Shown piece after piece: positions 36,021 to 44,127 of a DNA stretch of 64,000 bases (the first letter of the stretch is position 1; every line of letters starts with the position of its first letter). A program made the translations under genes and the position numbers. The notes below the pieces were generated by a model, which did no database searches, was not told the origin of the DNA, and saw only the letters and a list, made by a program, of their open reading frames with translations. Origin of the DNA: Niastella yeongjuensis (GTDB lineage Bacteria > Bacteroidota > Bacteroidia > Chitinophagales > Chitinophagaceae); assembly GCF_900110245.1 (NCBI RefSeq), contig NZ_FOCZ01000012.1, positions 124,001 through 188,000 of the forward strand, given 5' to 3'.

Positions 36021-37313
36021 ATGAAAAATATTCTCATATTATTCGTATCTGTACTCTTTGCAATGGGGGCTCATGCCCAACTAACAGACGCAATCATTCA
36101 GCCTAATATCAAAACGGTTCAGTTATTCCCCTCCGGCAATCAGTTGGGGTACCCGGTACTGGGTCTTAATAATGCCGATAAACTGGAATTACATTTCGAT
36201 GACCTGGATGGCAATGTAAAAAGTTACTCCTATACATACCAGTTGTGCAATGCCGACTGGACACCCGCGATGTTGAGCAGCTTTGATTTTATAAAAGGGT
36301 TCTCCAACCAGCGGATCAATACCTACCGCATTTCTTCTGTTGCATTTACCCGTTACACGCATTACTCGGCTGTAATACCCGATAATAACTGTGCGCCTTC
36401 CCGCTCGGGCAATTATATCCTGAAAGTATACCTGAACGGCGATACGTCAAGGGTAGCGTTTACCAAACGCTTTTTGGTAGTAGACAACCAAACCTCCATT
36501 ACAGCCCAGATACAACAGCCATTCAATGCAGAGATCTTCCGTACCTGGCAAAAAATACCCTTCCAGGTTACCCTGGGCGACCGGTTACAGGTAATGAACC
36601 ACCTGCAGCAGGTAAAAGTGATGATTTTGCAGAACAACCGGTGGGACAATGCCCTCATCAATGTAAAACCAACTTTTTTCTCAGGCAAAAAACTTGATTA
36701 CAACACCGAAGACCAGATCGTAATGCCCGGTGGTAAAGAATGGCGCTGGCTCGACCTGCGCAGCCTCCGTTTTCAAAGCGACCGGGTGGCAAAAGTCAAT
36801 TATACCAACCGCAGCACAGAGATATTTGTAAAACCTGATGTAGACAGAAGTCAGCAGAAGTTTGTGTATTATCGCGATATCAACGGCATGTATACCATTG
36901 AAACAACGGAAAGCATTAATCCATACTGGCAAACCGATTATGCTACCGTACACTTTACCTATATGCCGCCGGAAAATGTTCCGCTCACCAACAAGGATCT
37001 CTTTTTGATCGGTGCATTGAATAATTACAACCTCAACGACAGCGCTAAAATGGTTTTCAATAACGAAACCCGCGTGTATGAGAAAACACTTTTTCTGAAA
37101 CAGGGTTACTATAACTATAATTATGTGACCATCGATCAAACTGATCCCAAAAGAGCGGCCAGTTATGATTATACCGAAGGAAATTACTGGGACACCGAAA
37201 ATGATTATATGATTCTGGTGTATTACCGGGCATTGGCCGGCAGGGTAGATGAACTGGTAGGTATTACCCATGTTAACTCACTCACCGGACGCAAAGGAAT
37301 TGGAATTCAATAA
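36021..37313 (+). CDS. Type IX secretion system plug protein (DUF5103)
   Basis: 430 aa. Signal peptide (MKNILILFVSVLFAMGAHA), then a DUF5103 protein: QPNIKTVQLFPSGNQLGYPVLGLN, LHFDDLDGNVKSYSYTYQLCNADWTPA, and SGNYILKVYLNGD (all family segments). The C-terminal domain ends with GITHVNSLTGRKGIGIQ. In Flavobacterium the Plug protein seals the SprA translocon pore of the T9SS. This organism therefore very likely has a T9SS. The DUF6089 gene lies about 3.6 kb upstream but other T9SS genes are not visible. Followed by an inverted heptamer array that can act as terminator. Confidence 0.9.
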   Translation: MKNILILFVSVLFAMGAHAQLTDAIIQPNIKTVQLFPSGNQLGYPVLGLNNADKLELHFDDLDGNVKSYSYTYQLCNADWTPAMLSSFDFIKGFSNQRINTYRISSVAFTRYTHYSAVIPDNNCAPSRSGNYILKVYLNGDTSRVAFTKRFLVVDNQTSITAQIQQPFNAEIFRTWQKIPFQVTLGDRLQVMNHLQQVKVMILQNNRWDNALINVKPTFFSGKKLDYNTEDQIVMPGGKEWRWLDLRSLRFQSDRVAKVNYTNRSTEIFVKPDVDRSQQKFVYYRDINGMYTIETTESINPYWQTDYATVHFTYMPPENVPLTNKDLFLIGALNNYNLNDSAKMVFNNETRVYEKTLFLKQGYYNYNYVTIDQTDPKRAASYDYTEGNYWDTENDYMILVYYRALAGRVDELVGITHVNSLTGRKGIGIQ

Positions 37314-37315
37314 AC

Positions 37316-37383
37316 AAGAGGCAATAAACAATGGACAATTTTTTTATTATTTATTAATTGTCCATTGTCAATTGCCAATTGAT
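37316..37383. repeat. Inverted heptamer arms between the plug protein gene and the SRP RNA
   Basis: Left: caagagg (37316), caataaa (37323), caatgga (37330), then caatttt. Right: aattgtc (37356), cattgtc (37363), aattgcc (37370), aattgat (37377). caatggacaatt (37329-37340) and aattgtccattg (37356-37367) form a perfect 12-bp stem with a T-rich loop. The right arm runs up to the SRP RNA promoter. Confidence 0.8.
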
Positions 37384-37386
37384 TCC

Positions 37387-37394
37387 TACATTTG
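37387..37394 (+). promoter_or_regulatory. -7 box of the SRP RNA gene
   Basis: TACATTTG, TAnnTTTG type, four to six bases before the first base-paired nucleotide of the RNA. The TTG of the heptamer repeat unit (aattgtc at 37356 and aattgcc at 37370) lies upstream and may form the -33 element. Confidence 0.75.
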
Positions 37395-37397
37395 CAC

Positions 37398-37496
37398 CCG
37401 GCAGGTCTTACACGACCAGCTCCCGCTGAACCCCCCCAGGGCCGGAAGGCAGCAAGGGTAGGTGGTTGTAGCGGTGCGATGTAAATCGCCTGCCTT
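37398..37496 (+). ncRNA. ffs: Signal recognition particle RNA (4.5S-type)
   Basis: The universally conserved SRP domain IV is present: the asymmetric and tetraloop region around GGCCGGAAGGCAGCAAGGG (37440-37458), flanked by helical arms. The ends pair (GGCAGG at about 37400 with CCTGCC at about 37489-37494). A TACATTTG promoter precedes it and a long T tract (37495-37510) terminates it. Size about 100 nt matches bacterial small SRP RNAs. It works with Ffh and FtsY to target membrane proteins. Confidence 0.95.
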
Positions 37497-37667
37497 TTTT
37501 TCTTTTTTTTGGTAATTGTCAATTACCCAACGGAACTGCACCAGCAGATTGAAGAAACTACCGCGAAAATACCAGCTCACACACACTCAATTACTACAAG
37601 TAAATTTAATAACAACTGGAAGTTGTAAATTTGCAGTTGCAATAAGCAATTAAAATCTATAATAATC

Positions 37668-38345
37668 ATGAAGTTTTTTATTGATACAGCGAATCTTGCC
37701 CAAATTAAGGAAGCACACGACCTGGGTATCCTGGATGGCGTTACTACCAATCCTTCCCTGATGGCCAAAGAAGGCATTAAAGGGGATGATGCAGTAATGA
37801 AACATTACCTCACCATTTGCGAACTGGTTGATGGTGGCGATGTAAGCGCTGAAGTATTATCTACCAATGTAGATGAAATTATTGAAGAAGGTAAAAAGCT
37901 GGCAGCTATTCACCCCAGCATCGTGGTAAAAGTACCAATGATCAAAGATGGTGTGAAAGCATTGAAATGGTTTTCCGACAACGGCATTAAAACCAATTGC
38001 ACACTGGTGTTTTCTGCAGGTCAGGCAATCCTGGCTGCCAAAGCAGGCGCCAATTATGTATCACCATTCATTGGCCGTATCGACGACAGCAACTGGGATG
38101 GCGTTGAACTGATTAAACAAATTGCGCAGATCTATAAAATTCAGGGATATAAAACCGAGATCCTGGCAGCTTCTATCCGCAGCCCATTACATATCGTAAA
38201 ATGTGCTGAAGCAGGTTCTGATGTGGTTACTTCACCACTGGAACCAATCCTGGGCTTGTTGAAACATCCGTTAACTGATATCGGATTGGCTAAGTTCCTC
38301 GAAGACGCAAAGAAAATGCGTGCTGAACTGGCTGGCGCTAAATAA
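37668..38345 (+). CDS. fsa: Fructose-6-phosphate aldolase / transaldolase-like protein (TalC/FSA type)
   Basis: 225 aa, class I aldolase, the length of FsaA/TalC. It begins with the diagnostic MKFFIDTANLAQIKEA and contains GVTTNPSLMAKEG (26-36 region). The Schiff-base lysine is Lys88 in VVKVPMIKDG. It also has GIKTNCTLVFSAGQAILAAKAGANYVSPFIGR and ILAASIRSPLHI. It cleaves or forms fructose 6-phosphate, or acts as transaldolase in the pentose phosphate pathway; the sequence alone does not separate the two. Monocistronic with its own terminator. Confidence 0.92.
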   Translation: MKFFIDTANLAQIKEAHDLGILDGVTTNPSLMAKEGIKGDDAVMKHYLTICELVDGGDVSAEVLSTNVDEIIEEGKKLAAIHPSIVVKVPMIKDGVKALKWFSDNGIKTNCTLVFSAGQAILAAKAGANYVSPFIGRIDDSNWDGVELIKQIAQIYKIQGYKTEILAASIRSPLHIVKCAEAGSDVVTSPLEPILGLLKHPLTDIGLAKFLEDAKKMRAELAGAK

Positions 38346-38370
38346 GCTAAAAAGCATAAAGAGTTTATAA

Positions 38371-38410
38371 AATAAAAGCCGTCCTGACTTAAGTCAGGAC
38401 GGCTTTTATT
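38371..38410 (+). terminator. Terminator of the aldolase gene
   Basis: Perfect 20-bp palindrome centred at 38390/38391 (stem GCCGTCCTGACTT), with A-tract before and T-tract after; can work in both directions. Located 25 nt downstream of the aldolase stop. Confidence 0.85.
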
Positions 38411-38431
38411 TTAGGTTGAAAGAGCACTTAA

Positions 38432-38520
38432 CAAGGACATAACAGGGACCTCGCAGGGACCAAGCAGGGACCTGAAAGGGATTTTATCCCTGTTTGGTCC
38501 GGGTATATCCCTGTTTGGTT
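38432..38520. repeat. 11-bp tandem repeat with inverted arm (38.4 kb)
   Basis: Units caaggacataa (38432), cagggacctcg (38443), cagggaccaag (38454), cagggacctga (38465), then aagggat. An inverted arm follows with two copies of tccctgtttgg about 21 bp apart (near 38487 and 38508). Same layout as the heptamer arrays but longer units. Confidence 0.75.
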
Positions 38521-38551
38521 CTCGCTTTACAATAGGCTGAACGCCTATAGT

Positions 38552-39007
38552 TCAGGTTCCCGTTACAAGGCCTTTCGAATTTCTTTTTTTCCTGCCCGAT
38601 GAAGTGGGCGTATTTAATATTTCGTCAACCGTTCGTAATCGTTCGTTGTCTGCTGCTTTCTTTAAGTAGATATCAATTTCCTTCCAGATAGTGCTGTTAT
38701 TTTTCAACACGGCCTTTACCGTCACTTTTTCACCCTTGAAGGCAGAATCCAGTACCAGGCTGTTACCCACAAACTTCCCGGCAGTGCAGGTGAAATCGAT
38801 CTCTTTACTGGTCAGGGGCAGCCAGTGCCCATTCGACAGCTTGCCATCGACATTGATATAATTATGCACCCCCTTTTTAAGACTGTCGGTATACAGGTGA
38901 AAGAAAATACTGTCAACCTGCTGGGCCCGGCCAACCAAACAGGCGGTGGTTACCAACAGCAGCAGGAGCAGCTGCTTAACGGGTACGATGGTGATCTTTT
39001 TCAACAT
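38552..39007 (-). CDS. Exported hypothetical protein
   Basis: 151 aa. Signal peptide (MLKKITIVPVKQLLLLLLVTTACLVGRA, cut near RAQQ). The mature part is beta-rich (VDSIFFHLYTDSLKKGVHNYINVDGKL, later IDFTCTAGKFVGNSLVLDSAFKGEKVTVKAVLKN). It ends with a basic disordered tail (SSGRKKRNSKGLVTGT). Pattern resembles small Ig-like domains of exported Bacteroidota proteins. Not recognised; monocistronic and divergent from smc. Confidence 0.65.
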   Translation of the reverse strand: MLKKITIVPVKQLLLLLLVTTACLVGRAQQVDSIFFHLYTDSLKKGVHNYINVDGKLSNGHWLPLTSKEIDFTCTAGKFVGNSLVLDSAFKGEKVTVKAVLKNNSTIWKEIDIYLKKAADNERLRTVDEILNTPTSSGRKKRNSKGLVTGT

Positions 39008-39279
39008 GGTGTTTTACGTATAATTGTCTTCAAAAATACAACGGTTTATTGGTCGTATTATTTGACCTTAACAGGGTCACCGGGTAATAACATCTAAATA
39101 TAAACTCCTGTTAAACCTACCGTAGGGAACGGTTTACCCACAAGATATTAACATTTATAAACACCATTTCACAGGCTTGTTCCACAAACGTGCACAACTT
39201 TTGAAGTCTGTTAGGGGAAGCGGCACTATTTTGTATCGCTATTGGTTATATTTGTCGTTTCCTAAAAAAAACAGATCAA

Positions 39280-42200
39280 GTGCGCTTAAAAAGCTTAGAA
39301 ATCAAAGGGTTCAAGAGTTTTGCCGATAAAACCGTACTTCATTTCGATGAGGGTATTACGGGTGTTATTGGGCCAAACGGTTGTGGTAAGAGTAATATTA
39401 TCGACAGCATCCGCTGGGTGATCGGGGAGCAGAAGATCAGTCACCTTCGTAGCGAAAACCTTGAAAGTCTGGTATTTAACGGGTCAAAAACCCGGTCGGC
39501 CAGTGGTTTGGCCGAGGTGAGCCTCACCTTCGAAAATACGCGGAATCTGTTGCCTACTGAATTCAGCACCATTACTGTGACCCGAAAATTCTACAAAAGT
39601 GGGGAAAGTGAATACCGCCTGAACGATGTACAATGCCGCTTACGTGATATCCAGAACCTGTTCATGGATACCGGGGTAAGTACCGACAGCTACGCCATCA
39701 TTGAGCTGGGTATGGTTGATGAGATCATTAAAGATAAGGAAAACAGCCGCCGCCGCATGCTGGAACAGGCTGCCGGGATCACTATTTACAAAACCCGCAA
39801 AAAAGAAGCTAAACAAAAGCTTGATGCTACCGAGCAGGATCTGGCCCGTATTGAAGACTTGTTGTTTGAAATAAACAACCAGTTAAAGACACTGGAAAAC
39901 CAGGCTAAAAAAGCTGAGAAATACTACGAGATAAAGAAAGAATACCGCGAGTTGAGCATCGAGCTGGCAAAAGCCGCCCTCGAAGGATTCAATCTCACAT
40001 ACCGCGATCTCAATTCGAAATCTGAGGTGGAAACCGATAAAAAGATCCGCCTGGATGCAGAGATCGCCAACGAAGAAGCCGTGATTGAGCAGGAAAAAGT
40101 AGGGTTCATTGAAAAAGAACGCGCCCTGCAAAGCATGCAACACGAGTTCAACGACCTGTTGCAAACCCTGCGTACCAAAGAAAATGAAAAGAACCTGGCT
40201 TCTCAACGCCTGAACTTCCTGAAAGAGCGGGAAAACAGCCTGCAGGAATTCTTAAATAAGAGCGAAGGCACTTTGAAAGGTTTGGAAGAAAGCATCGAGT
40301 TTACCCGCACTTCAGTAGAAGAAGAAAAGGGCAAACTGGAAGGGTTGGAACAAATGGTGGAAGACCATAAAGACGCCGTAGAAAGCGCCCGCCACATCTT
40401 CGATGAAAAAAGAACACATGTAGACCGCCTGCGTGCTGAAAATCTCAGCCTGCAACGCAATCAGTTCGATGCAGAAAAGAAAGTAGCGGTAGCTGATACC
40501 TCTATTCAGAACGTGCAGAAAGCCATCAACCAGATTGAAGAAGAACGCGAAGCCCGCTACAGCCAGTTAAAACAACTGGAAGAAGAGAAAATGGTGAAGG
40601 AGCAGGAGCTGGAGAAAAGGCAACGCGACCTGGTGCAATTACAGGATCACCAGGAAAGGACCAAGGAAATGATCTTACAGGCCCAGGGCGAACTGGAATC
40701 ATTACGTCAGCAACTGGCCGAAGAAAGCAGAAAGCTGGATGCCAAAAAGAACGAGCACGATCTGCTGAAAAGCCTGATCGACTCTATGGAAGGCTATCCC
40801 GAGAGCATAAAATTCCTGCACAACAACCCGGGCTGGAACCATACAGCACCTATTTTATCAGATATCATTTATGTAAAAGAAGAGTTTCGTGCCGCCGTTG
40901 AAAACGTACTGGAACCTTACCTCAACTATTACGTAGTGAACAACCTGCAGGAAGGTTTACAGGCCATACACCTGCTGGATAATAACAAGAAAGGTAAAGC
41001 GAATTTCTTCCTGCTCGATAAATTAAACGAGCATAAGAACGACAGCGGTCATGCGCCTGCCAATACCATTGCAGCCATGGACGTAATTGAGGTGGATACG
41101 CAATACCGTCAGCTGGCCGAATACCTGCTGGGCAATGTATTCATTGCCGAAAGCGACGACGCCCTGGCTACCAGCAATGGCTCGGTAGTGCTGGAGAAAA
41201 CCGGTAAATATGTAAAAGGGAAATTCTCATTGACCGGTGGCAGCGTAGGTTTGTTTGAAGGTAAAAAGATCGGTCGTGCCAAGAACCTGGAGAAGTTACA
41301 CGAAGAAATTGTAGCGCTGGAAGGCGTTGTGCAAAGCCTGAAAGAGGGCATTCAACAAAAGCACAACGAGGTGATCGGTTACAACGAACAGTTGAAAGAT
41401 ACCGTCATCAAACAGGCGCAACAGGATATCAATACGTTGACCAACCAGGTGTTCTCCCTGGAGAATAAGATGGAAAACCTGCACGGGTTGCAAAGTTCTT
41501 CTCAAAACAGAATGGAAGAATTGCAAATGAACCTGGAAGAAACAACTTCCTCTATCTCTGGCACCCGCCAGCAATGGATGGAGCTGGTGAACCAGTTGCA
41601 GGAACTGGGCGACCAACTGGCCAGTGTAGAAAATGAATACAAAAGAGCCGAAAGCGAGTATACCAATGCGCAAACGGTGTTCAATGAATACAACCTGCAG
41701 TTAACACGTCAAACCAGTAAGATCAACTCATTGACGCAGGAGCTGCAGTTCAAGAGCAAACAGCTGATTGAGTTGCAGCAACAGGTGGAATCCAATGCAT
41801 CGCAGTTAAAGCAAACACTGGAGAACATCACGGAAAGTGCAGACCAGCTGGCCACTGCCGAAAACGGACTGGTAGACATGATGCGCCGCAAGGAAGAAGA
41901 AGAGAAAAAGCTGAACGAAGCTGACCAGGCTTATTACAATATGCGTAACGCCCTGGGTGAAAAAGAAAGCGAGCTGCGTCACAAATCAAAAGAAAGAGAA
42001 CAGACCGAGCATTTGCTGGCTGAAATAAAAGACAAATTGAATGAACTGAAACTCCAGTTGGCGGGAATGAAAGAGCGGTTGAATGTGGAGTTCAAGATCA
42101 ACCTGGATGATATCCTCGATCAACCCCGTACCGGCGAAACCCCGGTAGAGGAATTGCAGGAGAAAGGCGACCGCATGAAAAAGCGGTTGGAGAACCTGGG

Positions 42201-42801
42201 TGAGGTAAACCCCACCGCCATCGAAGCCTTTACTGAGATGAAAAAGCGGTACGAGTTCATTATGGAACAGAAGAATGACCTGGTAACGGCAAAAGACAGC
42301 CTGTTACAAACCATACAGGAGGTAGAGGCTACGGCAAACCAGCAGTTCCTCGATACTTTCAACAGGGTGCGCGAAAACTTCCAGAAGGTATTCAAGGCAT
42401 TGTTCACCGAAGACGATTCGGCTGATATGATCCTGATGAACCCGGAGAACCTGGCAGAGACCAGTATCGATATTGTGGCCAAGCCTAAGGGAAAACGCCC
42501 ATCATCGATCACGCAGCTGAGTGGTGGTGAGAAAACATTGACGTCGACCGCCTTGTTATTTGCGATCTACCTGATCAAACCGGCGCCTTTCTGTATCCTG
42601 GATGAGGTGGATGCACCGCTCGATGATGCCAACGTGGGTAAGTTCACGCAAATGATCCGCAAGTTCAGCCAGGAAAGCCAGTTCATCATTGTAACGCACA
42701 ACAAACAAACGATGAGCGCGGTGGATGTGATTTATGGGGTAACCATGCAGGAGCCAGGTGTGAGCAAACTCGTTCCGGTCGACTTCCGGAACCTGAACTA
42801 A
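39280..42801 (+). CDS. smc: Chromosome segregation protein SMC
   Basis: 1173 aa from GTG 39280 (translated MRLKSLEIKGFKSFA). Walker A GPNGCGKSN at about 32-40 and QEKSHLRSE-like loop follow; the long coiled coil is interrupted by the hinge near residues 500-680. The C-terminal ATPase head has the signature LSGGEKTL and Walker B FCILDEVDAPLDDANV. It forms a ring with ScpA and ScpB to organise the chromosome; scpA/B are not here. A TATATTTG box (39247-39254) precedes the start by about 25 nt. It is followed by a strong terminator. Confidence 0.95.
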   Translation: MRLKSLEIKGFKSFADKTVLHFDEGITGVIGPNGCGKSNIIDSIRWVIGEQKISHLRSENLESLVFNGSKTRSASGLAEVSLTFENTRNLLPTEFSTITVTRKFYKSGESEYRLNDVQCRLRDIQNLFMDTGVSTDSYAIIELGMVDEIIKDKENSRRRMLEQAAGITIYKTRKKEAKQKLDATEQDLARIEDLLFEINNQLKTLENQAKKAEKYYEIKKEYRELSIELAKAALEGFNLTYRDLNSKSEVETDKKIRLDAEIANEEAVIEQEKVGFIEKERALQSMQHEFNDLLQTLRTKENEKNLASQRLNFLKERENSLQEFLNKSEGTLKGLEESIEFTRTSVEEEKGKLEGLEQMVEDHKDAVESARHIFDEKRTHVDRLRAENLSLQRNQFDAEKKVAVADTSIQNVQKAINQIEEEREARYSQLKQLEEEKMVKEQELEKRQRDLVQLQDHQERTKEMILQAQGELESLRQQLAEESRKLDAKKNEHDLLKSLIDSMEGYPESIKFLHNNPGWNHTAPILSDIIYVKEEFRAAVENVLEPYLNYYVVNNLQEGLQAIHLLDNNKKGKANFFLLDKLNEHKNDSGHAPANTIAAMDVIEVDTQYRQLAEYLLGNVFIAESDDALATSNGSVVLEKTGKYVKGKFSLTGGSVGLFEGKKIGRAKNLEKLHEEIVALEGVVQSLKEGIQQKHNEVIGYNEQLKDTVIKQAQQDINTLTNQVFSLENKMENLHGLQSSSQNRMEELQMNLEETTSSISGTRQQWMELVNQLQELGDQLASVENEYKRAESEYTNAQTVFNEYNLQLTRQTSKINSLTQELQFKSKQLIELQQQVESNASQLKQTLENITESADQLATAENGLVDMMRRKEEEEKKLNEADQAYYNMRNALGEKESELRHKSKEREQTEHLLAEIKDKLNELKLQLAGMKERLNVEFKINLDDILDQPRTGETPVEELQEKGDRMKKRLENLGEVNPTAIEAFTEMKKRYEFIMEQKNDLVTAKDSLLQTIQEVEATANQQFLDTFNRVRENFQKVFKALFTEDDSADMILMNPENLAETSIDIVAKPKGKRPSSITQLSGGEKTLTSTALLFAIYLIKPAPFCILDEVDAPLDDANVGKFTQMIRKFSQESQFIIVTHNKQTMSAVDVIYGVTMQEPGVSKLVPVDFRNLN

Positions 42802-42825
42802 CGAGGTTTAATGATTAGATATATT

Positions 42826-42861
42826 ACCCTTTCCCGATTCGTCGGGAAGGGGTTTTTTGTT
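42826..42861 (+). terminator. Terminator of smc
   Basis: 11-bp stem (42827-42837 with 42842-42852) closed by a TTCG tetraloop and followed by tttttt. Confidence 0.9.
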
Positions 42862-42906
42862 TTAGGGTATCCGCCACCGCTTTACAGAAATAATCTGACT
42901 TTAACC

Positions 42907-42961
42907 GCACGGATATTACCCAAAAGCGCACGGTTATTGCCCAAAAGTGCACAGTTATAAA
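42907..42961. repeat. 21-bp tandem repeat after smc
   Basis: Two 21-bp units and a partial third begin gcacgg/gcacag: 42907-42927, 42928-42948, 42949 onward. Units differ at a few positions (e.g. atattaccc versus ttattgccc). Not a heptamer array, although 21 is three heptamers. Confidence 0.7.
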
Positions 42962-42982
42962 CTTGCGCAAAAAGTTTTAGCA

Positions 42983-42999
42983 ACAAATGTTTACATTTG
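42983..42999 (+). promoter_or_regulatory. Palindromic promoter of a mini-transcript
   Basis: Perfect 8-bp inverted repeat ACAAATGT (42983-42990), two-base gap, ACATTTGT (42993-43000). It overlaps a -7 box TACATTTG (42992-42999). Such a palindrome at the -7 box is a plausible operator. No good -33 is visible. Confidence 0.5.
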
Positions 43000-43030
43000 T
43001 GACACTTTACAGTGACTCTCCATTATAGCC

Positions 43031-43078
43031 ATGAAATCACATATTACTGTAAAGAAATTAAGAAGCCCCGGGATGTGA
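43031..43078 (+). CDS. 15-codon open frame ending inside a terminator (possible leader/sORF)
   Basis: ATG 43031 to TGA 43076-43078 encodes MKSHITVKKLRSPGM. It sits alone between a palindromic promoter and a strong hairpin terminator, and its stop codon lies in the hairpin loop. Nothing else is encoded on this transcript of about 90 nt. Translation is not proven; the RNA itself may be the product. Confidence 0.3.
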   Translation: MKSHITVKKLRSPGM

Positions 43079-43100
43079 TCGCCGGGGCTTTTGTTTTATT
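43063..43100. terminator. Terminator between mini-transcript and ferritin gene
   Basis: 9-bp stem (43063-43071 with 43082-43090), 10-nt loop, flanked by T-rich sequence on the plus side and by A-rich sequence (T on the minus strand) before it, so it can end both the plus transcript and the convergent ferritin mRNA. Confidence 0.8.
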
Positions 43101-43630
43101 TAGTGTCCATGGCCGTGACCGCCGCCTTTGCCGCCCTGCTGGCCTGTCATAGTGCCCAGATCGCGGTCGAACAGGTACATACCGCCTTTATCTTCACCTA
43201 TCAGATTCAGTTTATCGATGATCTGGCGGGCAAGGCTTTCTTCCTCGATCTGTTCGGTAACATACCATTGCAAAAAGTTATGGGTGGTATAGTCTTTTTC
43301 CTGAATGCACAGTTCAACCAGTGCATTGATCTCATTAGATACCTTTACTTCATGTGAATGCACAATTTCAAAGATCTCCCGCACGTTTTTAAACTCGTTC
43401 TGGGGGGCCGCAAAGGCTGGAACAATACCATGGCCGCCGCGGTCGTTTATGTAATGGAATAATTTCAGCATATGCATTCTTTCTTCATCGGAATGATGGT
43501 ACAAAAACTGCGCTACGCCGTTGTATCCCTTTACCTCGGCCCAGGAGCCCATGGCCAGGTAGTACATTGAAGAATATCCTTCCAGGTCGATCTGCCTGTT
43601 TAAAGCCGCTTCAATTTTACTCGAGATCAT
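43100..43630 (-). CDS. ftnA: Ferritin (FtnA-type)
   Basis: 176 aa cytoplasmic iron-storage protein. It begins MISSKIEAALNRQIDLEGYSSMYYLAM (Glu17/YSSMYYLAM is the first helix with the ferroxidase Glu). HHSDEERMHMLKLFHYINDRGG carries the second site, and QWYVTEQIEEES the third. The tail GGHGHGH is His-rich, unlike many bacterial ferritins, and may bind metal. Length and motifs fit bacterial non-haem ferritin. Convergent with the mini-transcript and sharing its terminator. Confidence 0.93.
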   Translation of the reverse strand: MISSKIEAALNRQIDLEGYSSMYYLAMGSWAEVKGYNGVAQFLYHHSDEERMHMLKLFHYINDRGGHGIVPAFAAPQNEFKNVREIFEIVHSHEVKVSNEINALVELCIQEKDYTTHNFLQWYVTEQIEEESLARQIIDKLNLIGEDKGGMYLFDRDLGTMTGQQGGKGGGHGHGH

Positions 43631-43684
43631 AATGATTAGTTTAAACTAATTTACTGAATTTATTAGTTATTTACCGATCATCTT

Positions 43685-43692
43685 TATTTTTG
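43685..43692 (+). promoter_or_regulatory. -7 box of the DUF486 gene; likely leaderless
   Basis: TATTTTTG ends four bases before the ATG at 43697, so the mRNA would start at or beside the start codon. Confidence 0.5.
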
Positions 43693-43696
43693 AATC

Positions 43697-44026
43697 ATGC
43701 GTACAATCCTTTTGTTGATCTGCTCTAATGTGTTTATGACAATTGCATGGTATGGTCATTTAAAACAGCATCAACTGCCCATCTGGAAGGCTATATTGAT
43801 AAGCTGGGGAATTGCTTTCTTTGAATATTGTTTAATGGTGCCGGCCAATCGCTGGGGATTTAGCAATGGGTTTACCGGGTTTCAGTTAAAGATGACCCAG
43901 GAAGTGATCACCCTGGTGGTATTTACCGTGTTTGCCATGGTGTATTTACACGAGCCTTTTCACTGGAAATACCTGGTGAGCTTTGCTTTGTTATTGGGGG
44001 CGGTATACTTTATGTTTAAGAAATAG
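43697..44026 (+). CDS. DMT-family small membrane protein (DUF486)
   Basis: 109 aa with four membrane helices (about 2-18, 29-47, 67-85, 90-107). LLLICSNVFMTIAWYGHL and RWGFSNGFTGFQLKMTQEVITL are family segments of DUF486, a small relative of drug/metabolite transporters. Function not established. The -7 box lies immediately upstream, so the mRNA probably has no 5' leader. Confidence 0.85.
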   Translation: MRTILLLICSNVFMTIAWYGHLKQHQLPIWKAILISWGIAFFEYCLMVPANRWGFSNGFTGFQLKMTQEVITLVVFTVFAMVYLHEPFHWKYLVSFALLLGAVYFMFKK

Positions 44027-44105
44027 CTGGTGATTTGTAAGTGTACGGAAATAAGAAGCTGTAGCAGGTTCCATGGTACGGTAGCAGGTCTTCCCTGCAA
44101 CATGG

Positions 44106-44121
44106 AACTTGAAACCTGGAA
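44106..44121. repeat. Short heptamer-like arm before the BNR gene 3' end
   Basis: aacttga (44106) and aacctgg (44113), partly complementary to gcaggtt-type sequence near 44075 on the other side (gcaggttccatg). A weak member of the array family. Confidence 0.4.
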
Positions 44122-44127
44122 CGGCCT

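Noticed and set aside
42930-43020. CRISPR-like appearance of the 21-bp repeats
   Set aside because: Copies are contiguous, with no unique spacers, and no cas genes are present.
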